Shown here in pieces: positions 17,401 through 25,576 of a stretch of DNA of 64,000 nt (position 1 is the stretch's first letter; every line of letters starts with the position of its first letter). The notes under the pieces were generated by a model, which was given only the letters and a program-made list of their open reading frames with translations, was not told where the DNA came from and did no database searches. Location of the stretch: positions 1 to 64,000 of the forward strand of contig NZ_FOJM01000016.1 in NCBI RefSeq assembly GCF_900111825.1, written 5' to 3'. The stretch comes from Pedobacter suwonensis (GTDB lineage: Bacteria > Bacteroidota > Bacteroidia > Sphingobacteriales > Sphingobacteriaceae). Made by a program: the position numbers and the translations under genes.

Positions 17401-20400
17401 TGATTATATTAAAAGGGCTGATCAGGCTTACAGTTCACAACTGCTTGCCAATAAAGTTTTTGTTAACGTCCCGGTGGGAACGTTGGAAAAAGATATGCTT
17501 AGTGGTACTTTCTTGAGTAACATCCTGGAATACGACGGCTATTATAATCTTTCTAAAAGCACTCTCAACCTAAATGGGGCCGGATCAAAAATATCAGAGG
17601 CGACCTATGACAACAATCCCTCTGCAAATTACATCGGAAGGCTTTTAACCAGCAAAATCACAAACAATAATAGTTCTGACAGTTTTAGTACTGAAGAACA
17701 ATACGCCTACAGCGGCTTTCTGCCGGTGCAAGTAAAGAAGAAAGGTAATGGCACAGGGTGGATTACTGACTTTTTTGAATATGATGTGTTTGGCAATGTC
17801 ATTCAGAAAATTACAGCTGAACCAGGTGGAGCGCAGCGGACCACTTCCATGAGTTATGACCCTACGGGTAGGTTCAGGATTAGCGCTACAAATATTGAAG
17901 GGATGAAATTAACAAGTACCTACGATAACAGCACCGGCAGCGTACTGTCGGTGACTAATCCGTATGGGCAGACTTCTACAACTACATATGACGCCTGGGG
18001 AAGGGTTGTTTCCAATACTGATTTTCAAGGTAAGTCTACTACCAGGTCGTATACAGCTAGCTTATTAGGAGGAGTTACTACAACTGAGGTTAACCAAGAA
18101 GGTAGTTCAGTTACGACTTTTGTCAATGTCTTCGGTCAGAAGACTGGCGGCTACTCTAAAACTATTTTTGGAAATTACGTTGGTACGGCAATTGAATATG
18201 ATATCTACGGGCGTCTTTACCGTGAAAGTGAGCCGGCACAGTCAGGTTCGGCCAACCAATGGAATTATACTTCGTATGACGGTTATGGCAGGGTTAATCA
18301 AACTATTAGCTTTACCGGAAAAACAACCAACTATAGTTACAGTGGTGTTAATGTTACCGTTAACGATGGAACGAAGAGCGTTACCACGACCAAAAATGCA
18401 ATGGGGCAGATAGTAAGGGTTCAAGATCCGGGAGGCACGATAGACTATCAATATTACGCCAACGGGAACATTAAACTGTCCGACTATTCAGGCATTGCCC
18501 AAGCCCAGGAACAGGATGGTTGGGGCAGAAAGACTAAGCTTATTGACCCGTCTGCTGGGATTTACGAGTATCAGTATGATGGCTGGGGACAGCTTATTAA
18601 GGAGTCAACACCAAAAGGCGTGACCGATATTACCTATGATGCCCAAGGTAAAATATTAAAGAAAAAGCTAACTGGAGATAATACTCTAATGGAGTCCGAC
18701 TACACCTACGACCCAACGACAAAAATGCTTATAGGAATTTCTATGACGAATTCTGACGGAAACAACACCAACTATTCGTACAGTTACGACTCTGAAATGC
18801 GGTTGAGCAGTGTTGTAGAAGACAACCTGCATGCGCGTTTTACCAAAAATTTCACTTACGACAGTTTTGGGAGGCCCAGTACTGAAAGTTACGAGGCGAA
18901 GAACAAGGCAAACAACATTACAGCAAATAAAACCATCGAGTTTCAATATCAGAATGGGGAACTTTTACAGACTACATTACAGGGAACAGGTCAAATAATC
19001 TGGAAAGTAAGTGCTGTTGACGGAAAGGGGAATATGACCGAGGCCATGCAGGGAACAGCGTTAAAAAATACATCACAGTATGATAACTATGGGCTTCCTC
19101 AAACAAGTTTACTTGAAAACGTTTCAAGTACTCCGGTAACTTTAATGAATTTGGGCTATAGTTTTAATGCGCAAAGGGGATTATTGAACTCCAGAACCAA
19201 TAGTGTTTTTAATTGGAGCGAGAGCTTTAGCTATGATACTCAAAATCGCCTGAGGGGGTTCAACGATAACCATGGCAATAACACCCAAGAATATGACGAT
19301 CGCGGGCGAATAACAGATAACAGCCAATTAGGGAGTTACAGTTATGACGGTAACACATATCGGCAGAGTGAATTATTACTTAATAGTGGAGCCAATCCGT
19401 ATTATCAGAACGATCGCCCGCTGCAGCAGATAAGTTTTAATGCGTTTAAAAGCCCGGTCGACATTACCGAGCAGGGAAAGGAGCGTATAAGTTTTCAATA
19501 TAACGCTTCAATGGGTCGTGCGCACATGTACTTTGGAGATGAACAGGGCGACAAGATGCTTCGGAGATATAGAAGGCACTATAGTGAGGATGGCGGAATG
19601 GAAATCACCAATGATATTATTACCGGGCAAACCAGTTTTATATTTTACTTGACCGGGGATGCCTATAGTGCACCCGCCATATGGAAGGAGATACATGGAA
19701 GTGGACAGAACATCCAGTCGCTATACTATCTTCATAGGGATTATCTCGGGAGTATTGTTATGGTTACCGACGATCAGGGTTCGGTGGTTGAGAAGCGGCA
19801 GTTTGACGCTTGGGGCAATATTGTGAAACTACAGGACGGGGCGGGCAATAATCTTTCAGCTTTCTTAATACTAGACCGTGGGTATACCGGGCATGAGCAT
19901 CTACTTGGAGTAGGCTTGATAAACATGAACGGCCGTTTGTACGACCCTAAGCTCCATAGATTTTTATCTCCGGACAATTTCATACAAGATCCTTATAATA
20001 CCCAGAACTATAACCGCTATGCCTATGCGATGAATAACCCTCTAATGTTTACAGATCCCAACGGTGAATTTTTACACCTTATCATTGGTGCTTTTATCGG
20101 AGGTTTTGTTAATTGGATCGCGAACGGAGCTGAATTCAGTTGGAAAGGACTGGGCTATTTTGGCGTCGGTGCCATTGCGGGAGCATTGGGGGCTGGTGTT
20201 GGAGCTGGCGTAAGTTCCGCGTTGGCCGGTACCGGGTTCGGCGCTGGTTTTGTAGGCGCAGGTACAGTTGGCGCAATAGGTTCCGGTTTTCTTTCAGGAT
20301 TTACCGTCGGTGCAGCAGCAGGAGCTGCAGGTGGATTTGCGGGCGGCCTTGGAAATGGGCTCATTGGCGGTGAGTCGTTTGGCAGAGCGTTAGGTTCTGG

Positions 20401-21079
20401 TTTGAAAAATGGAGCGTGGGGTGCAATAGGTGGAGGCCTTGTTGGTGGAATTGCAGGAGGTGTAGATGCAGCCTTAGATGGACGGGATTTCTGGAGTGGT
20501 TCAGGCGAGTCTTACCATGAGCTTCGTTCAAGCATTCAGTCGGCAGATGGACAGTACTCGTCCACAGCCGACCTTCGAGCTGACTATCAGCAAAATATTG
20601 CAAGCCGGGACGGTATGCGTCTTGAGGATATCGAAACCAAACTAAAGACTTCCCTTTCACGGGCAGACAACACCAATGTTGGATCACAATACAGTGTTGG
20701 GGATGATGGAGTCATATACGGGAAAAACGGACATACTGTAGCAGGTTTAACCATTCCTAGATATGAGGGCACCTTCGCTTCGAAACTTGTCGGAACCAGG
20801 ATTGTAATCGCCCCATACGTTAAATCAATGGATCTTCCGTATCGTGTTATGATCATCAAGCACGAGATGATGCACGCATGGCACAATACCTTCTCTTCTG
20901 CGTCAATAATGAACAGATATTCAGAAAGGGCAACTTCGGCATACTCTTTGGCATTTGCAAAATCGTATGGACTTTACTCAACATGGATAGATGGGTCGCG
21001 TAGTTTGGTTGGACATTATCCACGTACGTTTAGCTGGAGAAGATTCGCTCAGATTATTCCATTGTGGATAAACCCTTAA
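14417..21079 (+). CDS. Giant secreted SpvB/FG-GAP/RHS-repeat protein with zincin-like C-terminus
   Basis: A polymorphic-toxin-like protein of 2220 residues from the ATG at 14417, chosen because MKILIAPILILFSLG is a good signal peptide. In order there is a Pro-Asp-Gly repeat linker (about 85-115), an SpvB-like domain (PTGAATYSIPLTLPPG) and four FG-GAP/VCBS calcium motifs (DFNGDGLTD, DYNGDGKTD, DYNGDGKMD, DVDGDGKTD). Many YD repeats follow, then the RHS core end (GLINMNGRLYDPKLHRFLSP to NNPLMFTDPNGEF). After this come a Gly/Ala-rich hydrophobic segment and a unique tip carrying HEMMHAWH (H2149, E2150, H2153). The variable tip after the core is where RHS toxins keep their effector, here probably a metallopeptidase. 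Confidence 0.85.
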   Translation: MKILIAPILILFSLGLQPSNAQQKGDTTRKKNDTTKTTVAQITELKFNKGETPVFKTDTLNLQLKKPKGSKILNASKNVEYPPGDPIDPTDPGDPPIDPVDPVDPGDPGNPPTSGSGVDAGRMAGGLDVSPTGAATYSIPLTLPPGLGKVVPQISVVYNSQAGNGTLGIGWNLSGLSAITRISATTFHDGFIGSTYWDSKDRFALDGQRLILKSGTYGGDGAEYQTESYSNIRIFSRGESGIGPDYFEVLMPDGSKAFYGLGGASETNMTWAITYSENPLGARISYYYNLSNNSLSISRIEYGSLGNAAGINKILFNYGYGSHGEQSYSGGTQSYNSSLLNKISVIANGNGFRNYHLSYNTVADLNYQRITAIQEYNGDETRMLQPVYFTYGGTGAVIPSSTISNFGISNIAATNSEVVTADFTGNGTMDLLWYNKTDKTKFYAFYDMVPNGSNYQWGAQVNTGAFTDIFPATWLTWNEKIIPGQGMLVVKKPSSNSYLFDMYSSGTVSPVYHQYNKVWDNTPVGPNYYSDCDFQEHTGVPLNMKFVSGDFNGDGLTDLIAVSEALTVTGESMEYYYDPYDDRASYYYCDQKLNYVTSSAYFINMDRRVTSNFVVSLGALSQFYINGEQLYTGDYNGDGKTDILHIRSGSMYVYSMNAINALELLWYTNDSRIALDRPILQGDYNGDGKMDIMFSTGNNSLFATFISTGMAFLKHEQSQPFNNAAPYWSPGAGSGYEVLRQYYLVANDVDGDGKTDIIRAETVTQNGVNGGTINLNIYHNLGVPSAGSAPGFGSSYSMSQFTNLKHNPIPLFLSPNNINYRPEFGFISDGTISLFKFQKEFRREVQVTGIAQDGINYSLTYNELNGTQGNQFSPVYEGGTNQIYPYIDHSILQGVYAVSKITRTYNGGQVSQVFNYKNAVSHAGGLGFLGFGELTRSNWHIDENDNNRIFETNIFDPQLRGALIRSFTSKSTYISPSIKYLALTTTSSSDGATLSDYIKRADQAYSSQLLANKVFVNVPVGTLEKDMLSGTFLSNILEYDGYYNLSKSTLNLNGAGSKISEATYDNNPSANYIGRLLTSKITNNNSSDSFSTEEQYAYSGFLPVQVKKKGNGTGWITDFFEYDVFGNVIQKITAEPGGAQRTTSMSYDPTGRFRISATNIEGMKLTSTYDNSTGSVLSVTNPYGQTSTTTYDAWGRVVSNTDFQGKSTTRSYTASLLGGVTTTEVNQEGSSVTTFVNVFGQKTGGYSKTIFGNYVGTAIEYDIYGRLYRESEPAQSGSANQWNYTSYDGYGRVNQTISFTGKTTNYSYSGVNVTVNDGTKSVTTTKNAMGQIVRVQDPGGTIDYQYYANGNIKLSDYSGIAQAQEQDGWGRKTKLIDPSAGIYEYQYDGWGQLIKESTPKGVTDITYDAQGKILKKKLTGDNTLMESDYTYDPTTKMLIGISMTNSDGNNTNYSYSYDSEMRLSSVVEDNLHARFTKNFTYDSFGRPSTESYEAKNKANNITANKTIEFQYQNGELLQTTLQGTGQIIWKVSAVDGKGNMTEAMQGTALKNTSQYDNYGLPQTSLLENVSSTPVTLMNLGYSFNAQRGLLNSRTNSVFNWSESFSYDTQNRLRGFNDNHGNNTQEYDDRGRITDNSQLGSYSYDGNTYRQSELLLNSGANPYYQNDRPLQQISFNAFKSPVDITEQGKERISFQYNASMGRAHMYFGDEQGDKMLRRYRRHYSEDGGMEITNDIITGQTSFIFYLTGDAYSAPAIWKEIHGSGQNIQSLYYLHRDYLGSIVMVTDDQGSVVEKRQFDAWGNIVKLQDGAGNNLSAFLILDRGYTGHEHLLGVGLINMNGRLYDPKLHRFLSPDNFIQDPYNTQNYNRYAYAMNNPLMFTDPNGEFLHLIIGAFIGGFVNWIANGAEFSWKGLGYFGVGAIAGALGAGVGAGVSSALAGTGFGAGFVGAGTVGAIGSGFLSGFTVGAAAGAAGGFAGGLGNGLIGGESFGRALGSGLKNGAWGAIGGGLVGGIAGGVDAALDGRDFWSGSGESYHELRSSIQSADGQYSSTADLRADYQQNIASRDGMRLEDIETKLKTSLSRADNTNVGSQYSVGDDGVIYGKNGHTVAGLTIPRYEGTFASKLVGTRIVIAPYVKSMDLPYRVMIIKHEMMHAWHNTFSSASIMNRYSERATSAYSLAFAKSYGLYSTWIDGSRSLVGHYPRTFSWRRFAQIIPLWINP

Positions 21080-21149
21080 GTTGACAAGGCAGAAAAAAGC
21101 CGAACTGGAGGCTTTAATTTTAAATCGTAATAGAAAAATAAAAAAAGAT

Positions 21150-21632
21150 ATGAGTAAGGTAAGCCTTTGTTTGATAGCAATGATATTTTTGGTGTCATGC
21201 GGACAAAATAAAAAATATGACCAGAACCAATATAATATTCAATTCCTTTACAACCCGTGGATTAATCTGGACTTTAATACTGGTGTAGTCGAAGTATCCG
21301 TGGCGAAATATCGGGATACGATACATATAGCTGAAAAGGACAAAAAATTGATCATGGATTCTTTTAATGACAACGGCATTGGAAGTCTCGAAGGAAATAT
21401 TTTTGTGGACAGTAAGCGAGCAATAATGCCTCCAGACAATTTTCAATTTAAGGTGATCAAGGGACGCAAGAGATTGTCTGATATTACCGTGAGCAACACC
21501 GACCCGATAACTGATGGAAAGAACAAGCGCATTCTGAATTTTAAGAAGACAGTAGCGGATGTTTTAAATCGGAACAACGATTTTAAGGCAGCAAAACAGG
21601 CTTTTGCCCAATCTGGTGTAGTTATTTATTAG
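21150..21632 (+). CDS. Small lipoprotein, candidate immunity or partner protein
   Basis: A 160-residue lipoprotein from the ATG at 21150. The frame is open upstream to a TTG at 21081, but only the later start gives a proper lipoprotein signal (MSKVSLCLIAMIFLVSCGQ, lipid-bearing Cys in LVSC). The mature part is small, charged and without recognised motifs. It follows the RHS toxin-like gene by 70 bases on the same strand. That is the usual place for an immunity gene, and an envelope-located lipoprotein would suit an exported metallopeptidase. The pairing is inference. It could also be an unrelated lipoprotein. Confidence 0.65.
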   Translation: MSKVSLCLIAMIFLVSCGQNKKYDQNQYNIQFLYNPWINLDFNTGVVEVSVAKYRDTIHIAEKDKKLIMDSFNDNGIGSLEGNIFVDSKRAIMPPDNFQFKVIKGRKRLSDITVSNTDPITDGKNKRILNFKKTVADVLNRNNDFKAAKQAFAQSGVVIY

Positions 21633-21703
21633 ACAGGCATAAGATGAAGTAACGATTGTTGCGCGAACGAATGTGCCGCTAAAAGCAGGAGATACAATTT
21701 GAA

Positions 21704-22918
21704 ATGTACAAGCCAATTTTTACTCTTCCGAATATTTTTAATAGCCAACTGTTCGGGCTTGCAGCCTTTTTGATCTTTGGAATATATGGTGGTGCGGCGG
21801 GTGCGCAGTCAATAGAAAATATCAGGGTCGACGGGAGCCGTAGCAGTAACCTGTTAACTTCCGTTCCATTTTTATTGATAACGCCGCAGGCAAGAGCCGG
21901 TGCCATGGGCAATGCTGGTGTTGCAATTGATGCGGATGCTAATTCACCTTCGTTAAATACGGCAGCGTTGGCAAATCTTAAAGAAGTTAGTTCTGGATTT
22001 TCCTTTAATTACAGTCCATGGCTAAAAAATCTGACTCAAGGAATAAGTCTTTCCTTTTTGAGCGGCTATTACAGGATTGACCAGCGGAACACCATCGCAG
22101 GTTCTTTCCGTTATTTTTCAATTGGTGACGTGAATTTCTTTGACGATAACCAGCAGGAGCTTGGGATTTTCAATCCGAATGAATTTGCTGTAGATGTGGA
22201 TTATGCCCGAAGCTTCGGTCCTGAGTTCTCACTGGGAGGTGGCGTGCGTTTTATTTATAGTAACCTGTATAGTGGACGTTTTACTTCTGGAGGTCAAACA
22301 GGCAGCGGCAAAGCTGTTGCAGTAGATGTATCAGGGCTGTATAGAAAAGAGGGATACCTTTTTGGCGGGGCGACAGTCTGGTCAGCTGGTTTTAGTATCT
22401 CAAACATTGGCACCAAGATCTCATACAACATAGGGGACAGCCCTTATTTTCTACCAGCCAATCTAAGAATTGGTGGTGCGGCGACGGTGGTAGGCCAGGA
22501 GAGCAAACTAATTTTAGCTTTGGATCTTAACAAATTGCTTGTCCCTACCCAACCGGTTTATGATGCAAACAGAAATATCCTAAATGGTGTTGATCCCGAT
22601 CGCTCGGTACCATCTGGTATCTTTGGGTCTTTTAGCGATGCACCTGGGGGGTTGAATGAAGAATGGCAGGAGGTGGGTATATCCACGGGACTTGAATTTT
22701 CGTTTAAGGAAAAATTTGCGATAAGAGCAGGATATAATTATCAAAATCCGAATAAGGGAGACAACAGCTATCTGACGCTTGGAGCAGGTTTCAAATACAA
22801 TGTATTGACGGTCGATTTTTCTTACCTGGCAGGTTCTGTCAATAGTAGCCCGCTTGCCAACACGCTTCGGTTTGGCCTGCAGTTCGCGTTTTCTAAAAAA
22901 CGGCATGTACCCAATTAA
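21704..22918 (+). CDS. porV: Type IX secretion outer-membrane protein PorV/LptO
   Basis: A beta-barrel shuttle protein of the type IX secretion system, which carries cargo from the translocon to the attachment complex. A signal region ends near GAAGAQS (about residue 35), then the family start LLTSVPFLLITPQARAGAMG (close to 50-70) and GNAGVAIDADANSPSLN. FadL/PorV-like strands with alternating Gly and aromatics follow, and the protein ends in LRFGLQFAFSKK. The length (404) is usual. It lies 71 bases after the lipoprotein gene and in line with the RHS locus, so it may be a dedicated shuttle for that cargo rather than the housekeeping copy. Confidence 0.88.
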   Translation: MYKPIFTLPNIFNSQLFGLAAFLIFGIYGGAAGAQSIENIRVDGSRSSNLLTSVPFLLITPQARAGAMGNAGVAIDADANSPSLNTAALANLKEVSSGFSFNYSPWLKNLTQGISLSFLSGYYRIDQRNTIAGSFRYFSIGDVNFFDDNQQELGIFNPNEFAVDVDYARSFGPEFSLGGGVRFIYSNLYSGRFTSGGQTGSGKAVAVDVSGLYRKEGYLFGGATVWSAGFSISNIGTKISYNIGDSPYFLPANLRIGGAATVVGQESKLILALDLNKLLVPTQPVYDANRNILNGVDPDRSVPSGIFGSFSDAPGGLNEEWQEVGISTGLEFSFKEKFAIRAGYNYQNPNKGDNSYLTLGAGFKYNVLTVDFSYLAGSVNSSPLANTLRFGLQFAFSKKRHVPN

Positions 22919-22960
22919 AAGGTAGTGATCAAATCGAATTACTGGAAGAATAATGATGAC

Positions 22961-23842
22961 CTAAACCTCTTGAGAGGGGCTATTTTCAGCTATCCAGCGC
23001 CTGAAATTATGTGCCAATATTTTACTCGCGCTTACCTGCTCTTTATAGGGAGGCCGAAGTGTTACACCAATCTTGCCATACGCTAAAGGCGCGTAGGATA
23101 CTATTGCTGCTCGGTTAACGATCATATAGCGTGCGACACGAAAAAATGTATGCTGATCCAATGCTTTTTCGATTTGTTCGAGGCTCTGAGAAATCACAAA
23201 GTCTTCCCCTTCAAATTTCCTGAGAAACACATGACCATTGTATCGGTAGAAATAGGCAATCTCCGATGTAAGGATGGGAACGCTGCTTGAAAAGGTATGA
23301 GCTATGAAGGTATCTTTTTGCAATGGCAATGTCGTATCCACACTTTCTTGGGCTACAACATTTCCATAGCCAATTGCGTCAACTGGGGTAACCTTTGAGT
23401 GTTTGAAAAGATAGTACACCAAATAGTAACCATTAAAAATGGTTATCAGAAGCGAAATAAACGGAAGCGCATACCGGTGATAGTTGGTAGTAAGGATATT
23501 TACCCCATAGGCTGCAAAGTAACCTGCAGCAAGCAGAAATGTAACAACGGTAGGGAGGATGATGCCCAAAAAGATCTGCATACTGATCCGTTGCGGAAGT
23601 TTTGTTGTCCAAGGGTACACACGGTCAAGATAAACAGTTACCCGATACACTGCATATACAATCAAAAAGGTGATGACCAGGCTGCTTAAAAATTCGATGT
23701 AAAATATTTTTGTGAGTAGCTGGCTGAGCAGCGGCTGGCTGCCGCCAAACTCGGTTACAATGAAAGCGCCTACAAAGGATGCAACAAGGCGGAAGGTAAG
23801 GTCATTGTAGGGTATGGCTTTATAGAAAGATTTGGTTGTAGT
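22961..23842 (-). CDS. LytTR-family membrane-linked regulator, 5' end missing or unclear
   Basis: A transcription regulator with several membrane helices followed by a LytTR DNA-binding domain (about the last 100 residues, with IAYFYRYNGHVFLRKFEG and FFRVARYMIVNRAAI). The first start-like codon is a TTG at 23665 in the middle of a membrane helix. Coding-like sequence in the same frame continues upstream (YNDLTFRLVASFVGAF, then TEFGGSQPLL) to beyond 23842, with no ATG before a stop at 23909-23911. So the native start seems to have been cut off, which fits a recombination breakpoint near 23.85 kb. It converges with porV. Confidence 0.7.
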   Translation of the reverse strand, partial: TTTKSFYKAIPYNDLTFRLVASFVGAFIVTEFGGSQPLLSQLLTKIFYIEFLSSLVITFLIVYAVYRVTVYLDRVYPWTTKLPQRISMQIFLGIILPTVVTFLLAAGYFAAYGVNILTTNYHRYALPFISLLITIFNGYYLVYYLFKHSKVTPVDAIGYGNVVAQESVDTTLPLQKDTFIAHTFSSSVPILTSEIAYFYRYNGHVFLRKFEGEDFVISQSLEQIEKALDQHTFFRVARYMIVNRAAIVSYAPLAYGKIGVTLRPPYKEQVSASKILAHNFRRWIAENSPSQEV

Positions 23843-23869
23843 TGACAGCAGAATTATATCAGGAGCAGT

Positions 23870-25123
23870 TTGTACAATAAATATATCACCCTCCTGAAAT
23901 TTGCGTTTTTATCGAAATATTTGGCTAGCGACCCGACACTCATTGCCAAATGCAAAGAATATTGTGATTATCTTGGTTTGGGTAATCCGTGGCTTTTCGG
24001 GAAATTCTTTATGGAGCTGTTAACTTATTCGCATAGCCGCGAAAACTCTAGCCAACATTTTCTAGATGTCTCCCAAATACCTCCTAAATTGGTTGATGAT
24101 TACACATTCTCAAGAAATGGCAGCGTAAAAAAAGCTGATAAAAATATCTCGATAACGTTTGAGATTATCCCAAAACCGTTTTACAAGCTTTTTGAAATAT
24201 ACCCAATGGTTCTTGACTATAACTATTTTCAATATGCCATTGACCAGGGCTTTTTCTTCAATTTCTATCAGAAGACTTCCTTGAAGAGTAGTGATAGATT
24301 CAAGAAATATGAAGATTTTAAGGGCTACATAGGACTGCATTTTTTTGAACAGTTTCTCGTTAAAAAATACATTGAAGCCATATTCTATAGGGTAGGACAG
24401 AAAGTAATCAGCACGGAAAGGTATCAAGATTTTATAGTCAAATCTGCTGCAAAAAACATTCTGATATTTGAGGTGAAGATGGCAGACCTCCATGCGAACG
24501 CTATTGAAAAGATGGATTTCGCAGCCTTCATAGATTTTATCGACAATAGTTTTCTCTCCACTAAAGAGGTGAATGGGAAGAATAAAGGTGTTTCCCAAGT
24601 TATTAAACAGGTCCAGCACCTAGCCGAAACGAATTCGGAACTAAGGGAGATGTTAGACATTAAATCTGCTGACTGCATGAATATTTATCCGATTATAATT
24701 TATTCTGACACTAATTTGGACATTGGAGGCGTTAACCGGTATGTGAATACCACATTTCAGAATCGGATACATGAACTTGGCCTGAAAGCACATTTTCAGT
24801 CTGTAAAACCTTTATTAATGATGAATGTAAACACCTTAATAGAGTGTTTCGCCCTTCTAAAAAAGAGTCCGCTGACGCTTACGGACTGGATCAATAGTTA
24901 CTTTAAAAGTGTTTCGGGATGGGAAAAAAGATATAGCAGGGAAAACAATGCATATGTTTATTTCCAGCTCAATAGGTCTTTCTCTGCATACATGAAATCT
25001 AAACTGCCTCCGGATGTTTTCGACTCCAATCTTCGTGAAACGCGAAGGTCTTTCGATTTGGACATCGTAGATTTTGGAAAGGATCTGCCCAATGAGAGTA
25101 ACAATCTCGAAAACGAGCGTTAA
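23870..25123 (+). CDS. Putative PD-(D/E)xK nuclease-like protein, unusual start (417 aa)
   Basis: I do not recognise the family. Residues 187-203 (D187, then ILIFEVK with E201 and K203) match the D-x(n)-ExK pattern of PD-(D/E)xK nucleases, set in a mixed alpha/beta context. The C-terminal part looks helical. No signal peptide or membrane helix is evident. The frame begins after a TGA at 23843, and the first usable codon is TTG at 23870. No ATG is present before the body of the protein, so the 5' end may be truncated at a breakpoint. It lies upstream of a methyltransferase-like gene and a STAND nuclease gene, a setting that suggests phage defence. Confidence 0.55.
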   Translation: MYNKYITLLKFAFLSKYLASDPTLIAKCKEYCDYLGLGNPWLFGKFFMELLTYSHSRENSSQHFLDVSQIPPKLVDDYTFSRNGSVKKADKNISITFEIIPKPFYKLFEIYPMVLDYNYFQYAIDQGFFFNFYQKTSLKSSDRFKKYEDFKGYIGLHFFEQFLVKKYIEAIFYRVGQKVISTERYQDFIVKSAAKNILIFEVKMADLHANAIEKMDFAAFIDFIDNSFLSTKEVNGKNKGVSQVIKQVQHLAETNSELREMLDIKSADCMNIYPIIIYSDTNLDIGGVNRYVNTTFQNRIHELGLKAHFQSVKPLLMMNVNTLIECFALLKKSPLTLTDWINSYFKSVSGWEKRYSRENNAYVYFQLNRSFSAYMKSKLPPDVFDSNLRETRRSFDLDIVDFGKDLPNESNNLENER

Positions 25124-25576
25124 TATCGTATCAATCAAACAACGTTACTAATCCATTATTCTTTAGGGCCAAAAAAAAGGGGGCTTCGCATCTTTTGTTT
25201 GTGGCCTAATTTTAAAAAGGCTAAAAAGAACCGCAAATTTATTGCGCCCGGCTCTCGCACAATCCCGCTCAAAAGACTACGGCATAAACACATTGCCTGC
25301 GCTCAGAGCCAACTTTTATTCCGTTTCCTTTTGCGCCTGCCCAGGGTGCGCACTACTCTTTAAGCTTTCTTTTTTCCTTTTTCTTTTGGAAATATATCCC
25401 TTCTCTTAAACCGTTCTTACCACATTCGGGGATTGCATTTGTGATTTCGCTAAGGCTAGCAAGGCTGGAAGGTGAAAGTCTTTTGCTTCTGGTAACCAAG
25501 TCTCGCAACAGAAAAAATGTGCTGCTTTCTTTACTGGCACAACAAATGTTCAAAGGAAAATTCATAGATTTAAAAC
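25124..25576. other. Intergenic block with a GC-rich core
   Basis: No supported gene lies here. The middle (about 25220-25350) is clearly richer in G and C than the AT-rich defence genes on both sides and gives short open frames on both strands. A 70-codon minus frame at 25353-25565 exists but has no motif or ribosome site. The block could be a dispersed repeat or an insertion scar. Confidence 0.4.

Noticed and set aside
20155..20373. Frames on both strands in the Gly/Ala-rich part of the RHS gene
   Set aside because: They result from the repeated GGN/GCN codons of the real protein, read in other frames.
23870..23910. A normal start for the nuclease-like gene from the AGGAG sequence near 23861
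   Set aside because: AGGAG lies only a few bases before the TTG and no ATG follows in frame; the upstream TGA shows that the native 5' end is probably missing, so I kept the TTG only as a formal start.
25353..25565. A 70-codon minus-strand frame
   Set aside because: It has no motif, no clear ribosome site and a low-complexity Lys-rich end; it lies in an anomalous GC-shifted block and is probably chance.
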